The position numbers and the translations under genes were made by a program. This document shows, piece after piece, positions 38,031 to 50,000 of a stretch of DNA of 64,000 bases. The DNA comes from Inia geoffrensis. Lineage: Eukaryota; Chordata; Mammalia; Artiodactyla; Iniidae. The notes below the pieces were generated by a model. It had not been told where the DNA came from. It saw nothing but the letters and a program-made list of their open reading frames with translations, and searched no databases. The stretch spans positions 92,247,373 to 92,311,372 of the forward strand of contig CM070913.1 in NCBI GenBank assembly GCA_036417435.1, in the 5' to 3' direction. Numbering within the stretch: the stretch's first letter is position 1; each line of letters opens with the position of its first letter.

Positions 38031-39505
38031 ATGCCGGTTGAGAAGGTGTATAGAACCTATAGCTGATGGCATGCTCTTGGGGATCTGTCTCTCGCTCTGC
38101 TTCCTTCTGGGTTGGTTCTAATCAGATAGGATTACAAAGACGGTCACAAAGCCTAGGTTTATGTCTCAGCCTCACTGCAATGAAAGGAACACCTCGTCCA
38201 CAATGGTTGCAGCAAAACTCAGGCTGTCTACACATCCTTGAACCTGAGGGACACACTGCCCTAATAGGGACTTAATAATAGCTGTTGGGTCAGATGAGGC
38301 CCATCTAGGAGTGGGTAGAGGAATGGTTCCCCAAAGGAAAACTTAGGTGCTAAAACCAGAAGATGGAACAGACAAGTGAACGCAGTGGATGCCTACCGGG
38401 TGTCTGCTTGTTTAACAGCAAGTCAGCTTGTGATGGCAGTAGGAGTTGCCCTGGTCGCTAGAGGGACAAGTACAACCGAGCACCTGTAAGGGAATTGATT
38501 GCAGTGCTTCCAAAGAACAAAGCCAAAACTCTGATCCAGGTTTCTTCCTTAAAAGAGAAATATGCACACCCGAGTTCTAGTTCTGAAGGCCTAGCATTGA
38601 GGACACTTCAGGTCCTCCCTTCTCAGTGCCTGGGTGACCCATCAAACCCGGCAGTTCCTTAGGTGATGAGGCAGTTTGTTGGGGGTGGTTCCTCAAGTGC
38701 ATCACAACAGGTAATCTGCCTAGTCTTTTCTGGGTACACGGGGTTTCTTTCCCCTCAGAACTTCAAAAATGTGCCCCTCATTGAAGCTTTCTGTTAGTTT
38801 TACATGCTGTTCCTTAGAGCTCATAGAAATCTTGTTTGAGGATTCCGGAATTTCTGTCGGGAAATAGTGTCTTTGGTGTCTCTGGGTTGAATAGAAAGTC
38901 TGTTTCAACATCAGTTTCAGCCTGGTGCTATGATATGAATCTTCAGAAGTTTGTGGATTTTTAAGGTGTAATTCTTTCATGTAGCCATAATACTGTCATG
39001 CAGATACAGCATTTCAAGGGCTTGGTTTAGGTCTGTTTGCAGTCATCATTCCAACCCAGTTAAATCGTTTTAAAATCCAGGGTGAAAAAGAGAGAAGTGT
39101 TAAAATTCGGAAGTGGTGACATCAGTGGAGAGGCCACATGCTGCTGCCTTGTAGCAGGGTGGTGGCTCCCCGGGCCGCAGCGCCTCTGCTCCAGGTCACG
39201 CTGCCCCTCCCGGCACCCTGTGCTGCGTGCGGCCGGAGTCCCGTGGGAGCTGCGGCCCGCAGCCGCTGTCTGAGACCCCCCTCCTGCCTCCCGGGGTCCT
39301 CAGTCTCTTGTTGGTTCTTCCTGGTCTCCCCAACTTGAGAACGTTGGAGTGCCTGCAGGCTCAGAAGCAGTAGGAAGAGAGTTTCTTTCTACTCTTCCTC
39401 CCTCGGTAATTCCATTCAGTCTCAGAACTCATTTCTGTGAAAGTGCTGCCAATTTACACCTCCAGCCCCGGCCTCCTACAGTCAGATGTGTCTGAGTGTC
39501 TGATA

Positions 39506-40447
39506 CAGTGGTTCTCAAACTCTTTGGTCTAAGAACTTCCTTACCCTCTCACATTGCTGAGGACCCAGAGAGATTTTGCTTATGTGGGTTATATGTATTA
39601 ATTGTATATTAGAAATTATATTTTAAAAACGGTACGGAAACCCACACTCCCTTAACTGTTAGACTGATGCTGTCGTCATGAAGCCTCTAGAAAATACTGT
39701 ATACTCGTGAGAGAATAAGAATGAAAAAGGCAGATGGCCTCAGTGCTAACCAGTTAGGTCCTGTGGTCCCCTACTCTGGTCCTGGCCCAGACAAGACCCT
39801 CTGCCTTGTCAGGGAAGGTTCTTTTCCGTTAGGGTTCACACAGCCAAAACCAAAACTGAAGCTGAGATCGGTGCAATGCAAGCTTTATTCAATGGCCAAA
39901 GGATGGAGAAGTGGGAATTTAGTTCACAGGTCAACCTCTCACTCACGCTCACGTGGCGAGAGGGATTTGATTTTAAAGAATAAGGACAGTGCGGGGAGGA
40001 GCGAGGCTGATGATGGGGAGGCATTTGCATTGTTCTTCTGGGGGAAGGGGCGGGGTTTCCCCGAAATGGGATGCCACCCTTTTTCTGTCCTTTTTTGGTC
40101 GGCAACTTCCTGTCATGGCCGCTGGTAGGTATGTCACTTAGTAGCTGATGCAGTAAGAACAACGTAGATGAGACTCCGGGTCTGCCGAAGGTCTGATTCG
40201 TTGCCATGTTGGTTCCAGCTGGTTCTAGCTGGGTTTTGTTTTTCTCTTCATGTCGCTTTGTTCCTTTGTCTTGGGACCCTGTGACTCAAAGAGACATGTT
40301 AGTTCCTGTTCAAGGGAGGGGTTGGCAGCTTTTGAGCAAGAACCTGGAGTCAGCTCTGGCCACAGCAGGAAAAGAGTTTCGACCACAGAACCCTGGAGGA
40401 GTCGCAGGGCACCCCAGGGGTCCCCAGGCCACACTGTGAGAACCTCT
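39506..40447. mobile_element. hAT-type DNA transposon relic split by an insert
   Basis: Left end CAGTGGTTCTCAAACTC and right end CACTGTGAGAACCTCTG are imperfect inverted repeats. Inner 'gaggacccagagagattttgcttatgtgggttat' and 'ccccaggggtcccc' are typical of this hAT family. The middle is occupied by an unrelated LTR-like segment. Confidence 0.65.
39754..40367 (-). mobile_element. LTR-like insert inside the hAT relic, antisense
   Basis: About 0.6 kb that does not belong to the surrounding hAT element. On the - strand it starts TGCTGTGGCC and carries AATAAA (39889-39884). No coding potential. The left border is uncertain and no clean target-site duplication was found. Confidence 0.4.
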
Positions 40448-40716
40448 GGTTGAATCATTCAATATACCTGGAACTGAACTGTGATTTCTCTCAGACCTGC
40501 CCCAGCTCAGTTAATTGGAGCTCCATTTTCCCAGATGTTCAGACCAAAACCCTTGGCATCTTTCCTTGAGTCCTGTCTTTCTCGTGTCACACTTTGGGTT
40601 CCTCAGTGTTAGGAGCTCTGCCTTCAGAAGATCATGAATATCCAGCCACTGTGCCTGTGTCCTCTTCCAAAGCCGCCGCTGTCTCTGAATTAACTACCAC
40701 AGCCTCCTAAAGTGGC

Positions 40717-40787
40717 CCTTTTGCAGCACAGTGATCAAGTCGCACACCTGCTCGCCTTTTGCAGCACAGTGATCAAGTCGCACACCT
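40717..40787. repeat. 38-bp tandem duplication
   Basis: CCTTTTGCAGCACAGTGATC and the following 13 bases occur at 40717-40749 and again, identical, at 40755-40787. Confidence 0.95.
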
Positions 40788-41979
40788 CAGGAAGACAGGC
40801 GTTGCCAGGGTGTGGTGTCGTGCCACCCAGGTGCCCGCATCCTGCCCCGGGACCTCTGCTGGTGCCCCGGGCCCAGACTTCCACATGCTCCTTCAGGTCA
40901 GCTAAGATGTCACCAGCAGAGGGACCACTTTCTAAATTTTCAGCATCCCACAGGCATAGAGACATAGCCTTTCTGCTCTCTCCAGCTTTGCTGGTATCAG
41001 TAGTATATTACTTGTTGTGCTTTTCCTATTCTCCTCCCCCACTAGAATGCAAATGATTCTAGGAGTCCAGGAGGGCAGTAATCTTTGTGTCTTGTTCACT
41101 GTTGTCTCCGAGTGTCTTGATCAATGTCTGGCACGTAACAGGTTCTCAAATATTTATTGAAAGGACAAATAACTAATGTAACCCTTAACTCAGTCAACCA
41201 GCCCCTGTATTTCTTATGCACGTTAATGTCAAGGGACCCCTGTATACTCCGCAGTGGTTCTCGTCCTGGGCTGTGTGTTCTGGTCACCAGAGGGCTTTAA
41301 AAGCTCCTAATGGCAAGCCCCCACCCAGTTCTCGTAAGTGAGACTCTTGGCTTGGGACTTGGACATAGGAACACTCAGAAATCTTAGCAACAGCCAGAAT
41401 CATATTATACAAGGCAAAGAAGTGAAATCATCCATGTGGGTAACAACCAATCAGGCTTCCGAGAAAAACCTGGATCCTAAGTCCCAGCTTCTGGCCACAC
41501 CTCAGGACCAGATGTTCCGCCACTGGATTCTTTTCTTCGTGGGTACCTGGAAAAGCAGGTCCTGCCCAGTCCATCTTTGCCCATATGCTCCGCACCCACC
41601 TGACCTAAGTCCAGTGCGAGGCTTGGTCAGGTGTGGCAGGAGGGAGCCCTTTGGAGTGGGTAATGGCCTCAGCTGTGGTGCGGCAGGGCTGCCCTAGCAC
41701 AGGCAGGCACTTGGCTCCTGGCCCTGCGGTGAGCAGAGATTGCACCTGCCCAGGAAGCAGCCAGCCCGTAGAGGATCGTTCCTGGGCTACGAGGCACCTG
41801 ATTGAGGAGTTTGCATGCTTTCACCCTTTCTGTTAGGGGTCAGCCTCTTCCCATCCGGCCTCAGGGGCCTGTGAGGTTGGGGGATAGGGGCGGTATAGAT
41901 ACCTTCTTTCTGGACAACACAAGAGCCTTTGAGCACTCGAATCCTGTTCCCTCCTATCCAACTTATATGCCATTGTTCT

Positions 41980-44540
41980 AAATCAACTTTATTGTGATTT
42001 ACATGTAAGTGACTGCAACTTGATGAGCTTCTGACAATTTTATACACCCCAGTATCTCTGCCACCATCAAGATTTAGAAAAGTGTCTATTCCCTCCCACA
42101 GAAGGTTCCTTCTTGCTTCTTTGCAAACAGCCCTTCCCACCTTGACCCCAAGCCACCATGATCTGCCTTTGACCTACTCTGGTTTCATGTGAAGGGAATC
42201 CTACGGTATATGAACTCCTTTGCATCTGGCTGCTTTTGCTCTGAGTGCTTCAAAAACTAACCTGTTGTATTGTCTGATTGGTTTGTTTGCTTAAGCAGTA
42301 TTCCATTGTAAGGTTGTATTTCACATTGTTTATTCACCATGGACAGATGGATATTGTGGATGTTTCCTATTTGGGGCTATTATAAACTCTAGAAAAATTC
42401 TGTTCAGGCCTTTGTATGGACATAGTTTTTATTTCTTTTGGGTAAATACATAGAAGTAGAATTGCTGGATCTACATGCTAAGTGTCTCTGATTTTATAAG
42501 CTGACAAGTGACTGGACGCTTTTCTGTTCTCCCCTCCAGTGCACGAGAGTTCCAGTTGCTCCACATCCTCGCCAATCTTTGATGATGTCAGTCTTTCCAT
42601 TTTAGTGGGTGTGTAATGTTACCTCATTTGGATTATTAATCGCATTTCCCTGCTGACTAATGATACTGAGCATTTTTTGTGTTCGTATTAGCCATTCTTA
42701 TAGCCTCCATGAAGTAGCTGTTCAGACCTTTTGCATATTATCTTTTAAATTGGTTGGTCTTATTGAATTGTAAAATTTCTTTGTGTATTCTGGGTAAAAG
42801 TCTTTTGTCAGATATATGTGCTATGAATGTTTCCTCTCTGTTTTTGGCTTCCTGTTTTGCTTTCTTAAGTATCAAAGAGAAGATATTTTTAAATTTGATG
42901 GAGTCCAGTTATCAGGGGTTTTTTCTCTTATAATTTGTGCTTTTTGTGTCCTGTATAAGACATCTTTCTAGCCAGATTTCTCCTGTGTTTTCTTCTAGAA
43001 GTTTTATAGTTTTGACATTTTCATTTAGGGCTGTGTTCTGAGTTAAATTTTGTGTATCATATGAGGTAAGAGTCAGTTTTCCCTCCTATGAATCCCCCTT
43101 CTTTCTGCAGAATTTCTGGAAAATACCACGTTTCCCCTATTGAATTGCTTTGGCACCTTTGTTGAAAATGAACTTACTATATATGTAAGCATCTATATTT
43201 GTTCCATTGATTTATATATATCTCCATTTATATATAGCTATATTTTACATACAAACAACACTGCCTTGATTACTGTAGCTTTATAGTAAGTCTCAAAATT
43301 AGGCAACGTTAGTCTTTCCACCTTGTTCATCTTTTTCAAAATGGGTTTGACTGTTCTAGGTCGTTTGCATTTCTGTATAATTTTTTAATCAGTTTATCAA
43401 TTTTTGGAATAAGCCTGCTGGAATCTTGACTGCCATTTCACAGAATCAGTAGATTTACCTGGAGGGAAATTGGCATTTAACAATACTGAATCTTCCAAGC
43501 CATTAACATCTTTTATATCTCTATTTAGGAGCTTTTTCATAGTCTTTAGGCAATGTTTTACATTTTTCAGTATATAAGTCTTGTATGTATTTTGTTAAAT
43601 TTGTCCCTAAGAATTTCATGTTTTTGATGCTACTATAACTGCTTACGTTGATTTCATTCTTGATTTTATATCAGTTATATCTATATTTTAACTTCTGTCT
43701 AATTGTTCCCTGCTGGGGAGATTGATACAAAATATGCAATTTATACAAAAATACAACTGACTTTTTGTATGTCGACCTTGTACCCTGCCACCTTGCCAAA
43801 TTCACTTATTAGTACTAACCGCGTTTTCTAGATATCCCTTAACATTTTCTGCATAAACAGTCATGTCATCTGCAAATAAAGACTGTTTTACTTCCTCCTT
43901 TCAAAAGTGTATGACTTTTCTTTGCTTATAGCAAGGCTAGAAACTCCAGTATAGTGTTGAATACAAGTAGTCAAGTGGACGTCCTTGTGTTGTTTTTGAC
44001 AGAAAGGGCAAGTGGTCAGTCTTTCATCGTTATGTATGTTGACTGTTAACTTTACCAAGTTGATGTTAATTCCTTTCTTTTCCTGGTTTCCTGAACAGCT
44101 GTTGATTGTGTCCGGTGCTTTCCTTGCATTTATTGAAATGACTGGGTAGCTTTTCTCTTTTGTTCTGTTAATACAGTAAAACACCTTGATTTTTCTTCAG
44201 CGTGTTCAAACCAACCTTCATTCCTGGGTTGAACCACAGTTAAATATAGTGTATCATCCTTATATATTGTTGGATTCAATCTGCTACTGTTTGGTCAAGG
44301 ATTTTTTTTTTTTTTTTTTTTTTAATCTACATTCATGATGCTATTGGTCTGTAGTTTTCTTACGATGTCTTTGCCTAGTTTGGGTATCAGGATAATGCTG
44401 GCCTCGTGAGTTTGGGCATTTTTCTTTCTTCTCTCTTCTCTGGAAGAATGTGTGTACAGTGGGCCGTATGTATTCCTTAAATGTTTCGTAGTATTCACCA
44501 AAGCTAATAAGTCCAGCTCATTATCACTTTGGGCTTGCCT
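41980..44540 (-). mobile_element. Old L1 with 3' UTR and ORF2, antisense
   Basis: About 2.5 kb running from the 3' UTR ('caactttattgtgatttacat') through ORF2 to the reverse-transcriptase region near 44340-44420 ('ggtctgtagttttctta', 'tttgggtatcaggataatgctgg'). Many stops. A T-run at 44302-44323 looks like a later expansion or small insertion. Confidence 0.75.
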
Positions 44541-44559
44541 ACATTTTCATATTTTAGGA

Positions 44560-45040
44560 AATTTGTAAATGTGTTCAAAACATTTAATCCTGGCTACTTT
44601 TACTGATTTTATTTTATTACTATTTTTTTTTGGAGAAACTGTCATTAATTTCTTTTTACTGTGGTAAAGTATATGTAACATAAAGCTTACCATTTCAACC
44701 ATTTGTAAGTGTGTAGTTGCATTAAGTACATTCACACTGTTGCGTGGACTTTAATTTCTTATCCTGGTATTTCTTAAACTGGAATATTTTTAAATTAAAG
44801 ACATTCCATTTAATCTAGCATTTCAGCTTTTTTTTTTTTTTTTTTTTTTTTAACTTAAGATCTCCAGAATTGATATCATCTTGTGTAACTGAAACTTTGT
44901 GCCCTTTGACCCACATCTCCCCATTTCCCCCACCCTCAGCCCCTGGCAACCACCATCCTACCCTCTGCTTCTAAGTGTTTTTGACTGTTTTAGGTTCCAC
45001 AGATGAGTGAGATCATGCAGTATTTCTCCGTCATCAATTA
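44560..45040 (-). mobile_element. Two further L1M 3'-end fragments, antisense
   Basis: 'actgtggtaaagtatatgtaacataaagcttaccatttcaacc' (about 44650-44760) and 'gtgccctttgacccacatctcccc' (about 44850-45030), separated by a T24 run at 44829-44851. 45040-45660 shows nothing recognised. Confidence 0.6.
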
Positions 45041-45659
45041 TTCAAACATAACCTTTTTTGTAAATGCGTTAGGTGAAAACATAGTTGGACGTGAATGACA
45101 TCATGATAGCAGTTATTTTATATACTTGTATACAGTTTCATAAAGTTATGCATTTGAATTATATTTTCACCCTTGCACGTTGGTTTTACCTCTTAATGAT
45201 AATAAACCCTATTATTGGGAGAATTTTAAAATAATTAAGGATTTCAGGAAAATGCTTTTTGTATTTGAAAAACTAAGTTGGGTTTTATTACATTTGGCTG
45301 GTGTATAGCTCTTTATTCAGATCATTTGAATTCTGGAGTTGCCAAAGGGACATGTTATTAATATGGTTTGAACTCACTCTCGACATCTTTGTTGCACGTG
45401 AGTATTTCACAAGAAATACTCAGTGCGAATCACCGTTCTTTTGCCACTGAGTGGATTGTCACCAACAACGCGAGAGTGACAGCACTTTGTAAATGACTCC
45501 CAAAACACAGGTCAGAATTACTTTAGAAAAAAAGTAGTGCCAGAAAAGGTAACGTTATAGAGTTTTTCTTGTATGTACAGGAGAAAGGAATTCAGTTATG
45601 CTGCTATGATTTTTTTTTAAAAAGCGTTCAAAACAAACATACAGAATAAATGGCACTGT

Positions 45660-46899
45660 ATAAAATAACAAATTTTATTTCTATAAAATATTTTACACTA
45701 GCTGTACACATGCACACACCCACACAGAACTTAACCACACATCGAGTAATTTCCTTTTAATAAATCTACCACATACTATTATATTACAATTTACAGTGTA
45801 GTTTTTGAAGACACAATGGGGAAAGCGTCATCATTCATTTATAAACCTCCCATAAATTACAAAAGAAAGGCAGTCTGAAAAGTATGTATAAAGAGTAAAA
45901 ACAATTTACAAGTGGACAAGAATTACAAAATAGTAACCATCAAATACATCTGCCAGCAACTTTGTAAATCTTTGTTGTTGTTGTTCAGGTGCCAATGGTG
46001 AAGACTGGTATGGAATCATTTTGAACAGACTTAGATTTAGTATGTTTTTGGTGTGGCTTATGCATTATGTGGATTGCTTTACGTGTATGCTGTTCATTGT
46101 TGATTATCTGTGCATGGCATTTTGACAAATAATGAAAGTAACGTAAATCCATATGCCACAAAATGTAACACTGAAAGCAATGAGTATTACCAGCTTTTTG
46201 GCAGGTTGGAGTAGCGGTACTTTACCGAAGTTACTTCCTCTCCTCTTTTGTAAATGATTTGAATAAGTAAACATTTCCTGTGTGTCGCCTGGCTTGCTTC
46301 GAAAGACAAAAAACCAGGATCTTATCATTGCACAGCCTGTGCAACTCGGTTTCAAACCACTGTGTCTGTGAGGGTGAAGGGCGCTGAATGCACAACACAT
46401 ACAAAGTGTACACTGTAGTTTTTATTGGACAGTACAGACCATTGTGCATTTATAAGGCAGAACATCAAGGCGATTCAACTAGGAGTTTCAAGACCAGAGT
46501 TAAAGTGAGAGTTATGCGTCATGAGGCAAGCATTTTTGAAAAGGGAGCGAGGTTGGAATCATTCCTTCAAGGGCAGATGACAAATGCACAAAGGCTGGGG
46601 CCCCAGGTAGGGAGTGAGCTACAAAGAGCTACTGGCCGCCCTGCGTGCTCACGAGACAGCCCAGCTCCCGCCAGAGCCCGGCAATAACTAACAAGAGCGA
46701 TGGGCGCGGGGGCCCGGCGGGAGTACCGGCAGCTCTGTGTCCTGGCGCTGGGTTTAAAGTGGACGGTAGTGCAAAGAGCATTTCTCTACTGGTGTCGGGG
46801 GAGAAGACTGGTTTTTTAGGAAGTACGTGAGTCATGAAAGCCCTAGTTTGGAATTAAAGAAAATTACATAGATTTGGAAGTTGTCCGGAAGCACGTGAA
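45660..46899 (-). other. RIMBP2: RIMBP2 3' UTR (inferred) with two polyadenylation signals
   Basis: On the - strand AATAAA occurs at 46426-46421 and again at 45679-45674. The latter is followed by the T-rich stretch typical of a cleavage region. The interval is largely free of recognisable repeats, in keeping with a 3' UTR of about 0.5 or 1.25 kb. Confidence 0.5.
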
Positions 46900-47088
46900 T
46901 CATTTCACCGCACCCAGCTTTTTCAGCAGTTCCTTGCCTTTGGAAAGCAGCCCCTTTTTCTTTCTCGAGGACATTTCCCTGCCTCTCCCAGGACTACCAG
47001 TACCCACAGATGACGTAGGTGACCCAGAATGGAGATGGGCTGTGGGAGATGGCACTCTCCTTGCTGTACCTGAACCCTCAGGAGGAAC
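46900..47088 (-). CDS. RIMBP2: RIMBP2 terminal coding exon
   Basis: Acceptor gcctactag, phase 0. Encodes VPPEGSGTARRVPSPTAHLH, a Ser/Gly-rich stretch, then SSRKKKGLLSKGKELLKKLG and AVK before TGA (46902-46900). The Lys-rich tail looks able to form a basic amphipathic helix. Assignment rests on phase, splice sites and my memory of a RIMBP2 C-terminus; alternative last exons may exist. Confidence 0.8.
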   Translation of the reverse strand, partial: VPPEGSGTARRVPSPTAHLHSGSPTSSVGTGSPGRGREMSSRKKKGLLSKGKELLKKLGAVK

Positions 47089-50000
47089 CTAGTAGGCACA
47101 TTGGTACAGGTCATTGAGTGCGTGAGCGCCGGCAGCACCCCTCCGCTCGCCGCGCAGCATCAGTAACGCCGCACTGCCCCGTTTCCCACCAGGCAAGGTG
47201 AGGGTGGTTCGTTTCTTCTCTGAAGGGTTGAAGTATCCCGTGAGGGGCACACGGCCCTCCCACGGCATAGCTCGGGGTGGGGTGGGGGGTGGGGTCTGAG
47301 GGCCCTCAGACAGAGGGCCAGCAGTGCGGGGTTTTCGGTTTCTTTGTGTTCGGGGGAGGGGGTGGCCACTGCTTTGGCAACACGGAGCTGGGCATCATCA
47401 TTTACTTTGTAACTTCAGACCAGAAACGGGAAAAAGGAGTCATCTTGAACTAGGTTGAGAGTAAGCCTGGCTGAGTACCCATCAGTAATCTTAAAAGCAA
47501 AAGTTCTTAAGGGGAATTTCGTATTTGAAAACTACTTGGGTATGTGAGATGCTGACGTTGAGGACATTCCTGGGTTAGTATACTAGAGAAATACTGGAGA
47601 TGGCACACCGGTTGAAAGAAAAATAAATAAATAAATAAAATAAAATGAACCTTAATTTCAATCAAAGAAAGCTTAAAGGCCCTTATTGTACGCTTTCATT
47701 ATTTCCAAGGTATTAAAGGTGCGTTTCTGTCGATACAGAGCGCGTGGTAGGGTCTCCGTGCACTCGAGTGCTTCCTGCTGCGTCACAGGAGCGGAAGTGT
47801 ATTCTAACGCGGGCAGGATGACGTGGGCTCACCCGCGTTTACGGTCGCATGCATGCCTGCGATTATATAACACCACCTTTCCTCTCGCTCCCTCACCCCA
47901 ACCAGAGCAAAGCTCTTTCTAATACGAGTATTCGTTATTCATCAGGCAAATAGGAGCCCGGGGGCTTCAAGCTTCCTTGGATTTAAAATCAGGGTCTAAT
48001 TCTAATGGAGAACACCTACTAAATCATCCCAAAGTACACCTGAAGATACCATCTATTCCATCTAACGCAATCATTTGAGCTGCACGTTTCATTAAACTTG
48101 GTATTGCATTGGTATACCAACAAAGCAGTCTTCCAGCCAAACGCCTGCGTGTTCAGGACACTCGCTTGTGCTTTGAGGAGGCGCATCAGCTCTCCCGTAA
48201 GGTAGAGGGATGGTCACTTAAGAAAAAGCTGCCTGCCATTCCAGGCAGCATGGGGAGTGTTCAGAGCCAACTCTAGATCACCTCGTGTTCACTACTCATC
48301 CGCTCGATCTTGAGTTGCGGGGGTTTTTTTTTTAGGTAAAATTTCCAGAGTAAACATTTTATTAGGTTGTGCTTTTTCCAAGAGTGGCTAACAATGCAAT
48401 ATGCAGCTTGAATTATGAATAGACATTGGAACATTCTGTGTAAACAAACAATTAGCCTGTTAAGAAATATGTTCCCAATGTTGGCCTCTTCCAAATATTC
48501 TTAACGTAAATCGTAGGAAATGATTATCAAAGATGATTTATTTCACTACAAATTCAGTTGCTTTACAACTGAGACCAATAACACTTTAGGTCCAGTGAGT
48601 TTTTGAGACATATTTCTTCTTTTTTTTAGCCCCCCAGTGAAGCCTTAGGTCTACCGCATTGGTCCACTGCAGGTGGCTTAGGCTGCTATGTTTACAGGTA
48701 TCTTCAGTTGCTCACTTACGTGAAGGCTACATTGCCTGATTAAGGGGTGAAATGCACACTCTTCTTCTGTTTCCAAGCAGATGAGCAAAGAAATAAAATA
48801 TATATAAAAATATAATATATAAAAACTCGCAGTGATGAAACAAAATAAAAATGAGACACCAAACAAATGTAATCTGACAGTTCTATATGGCTGAGAAGTT
48901 CTTTGACCTTTGTTCAGAAGATCTGACAGGGCAAATAACCATTATTGCCCACCGAGTCTAAGGACTATAGCCATCCCCGTTTCACTCTTAAACTGGACTG
49001 TGCGCCTGTGACGTAGGATGGCAAGTTCCTTTGTGAGCAAAGCAGACTGATTAGATTGAAAGGGGCGTTTTGGTGAAGCAAACTTGATTTAGAATTAGGA
49101 ATTTTTAGGCACAACCCCCACGGAAGGGCAGAGAAAAAATTCAGGGTATATGCTTTTCGGCCTAAGACATAAAAAGAGCAATGCGAAGACTGCAGCAGAC
49201 CGTCTGTGGCGGAGTGGGACAGGGGTTAAAAGTGCTGAACACACGTGCTTACCCTTTTCGTCTTCGAGCGTGTCGGCGTGTCCTGCGGGTAGTGGGACGG
49301 CGCGTCAGAAAGATAGACTTCCACATCATCAGGCACTTCTTCTAGGAAGTTGGAGGGTACGAGGCCTTTCTGCCCATTAAGCTCCCCCTAGAAACACAGG
49401 GATGAGAAGAACAATTGACTCTCTTTTTCCAGAAACCCGCTTCTTGCTTTAGGTAAAGGAATACAGCTCAGAGTAGCGAGTTTATTCTGGCTCAAAAGTG
49501 GCAGGCAGAACTGGGACTCCAGTGTTTCCAGACTCCCCTGATCACAAGAGTGAGCTCGGCCACGGGCTCCAAGTGCAGGGTCCCGGCGCCCGCCCTGAGG
49601 TCTCGATCTGGCCTGTCTGGAGCGGAGCTGAGGACCTGTTTCGGCCAAGGGGCCTGGGTGGTTCTCAGGGTCAGGCACGCTTAGGAACAGTCCTGGGGAG
49701 CACCTCACTTAGAGGTTCTCAGCCCTGACCAACCTCTGAGTCCCATGGGAACTTTTGCACAAATAGCGTTGCTTGGGTGCACTGAGAGAGGGGAGTGGGG
49801 GGCGGGTGTCACATGCGGGGGCAGGATTGAGGGGGCCGACCGGTTCCACCTGGTATCTTTCATCCTGTGCGTCGCGACAGCCTCGCTGTAAGAATGCACC
49901 CAAGAGGGGAAGGGGAAGGTGTTGGCACCTCCTCGAGGTGATTGCTTCAGGATGGTATATATCCTTCCGGACCTTTCTACGCAGTCATGTGTCCATGCAT

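Larger units (their letters stand above)
36820..41980. other. Intergenic region between PIWIL1 and RIMBP2: contents
   Basis: MER5A-like relic at about 37875-38030, a hAT element split by an LTR-like insert (39506-40447), L2-like sequence at about 40480-40720 and 41050-41170, and a 38-bp tandem duplication. A GC-rich patch at 39130-39340 has no gene I recognise. 36820-37870 and 38030-39500 otherwise show nothing. Confidence 0.45.
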
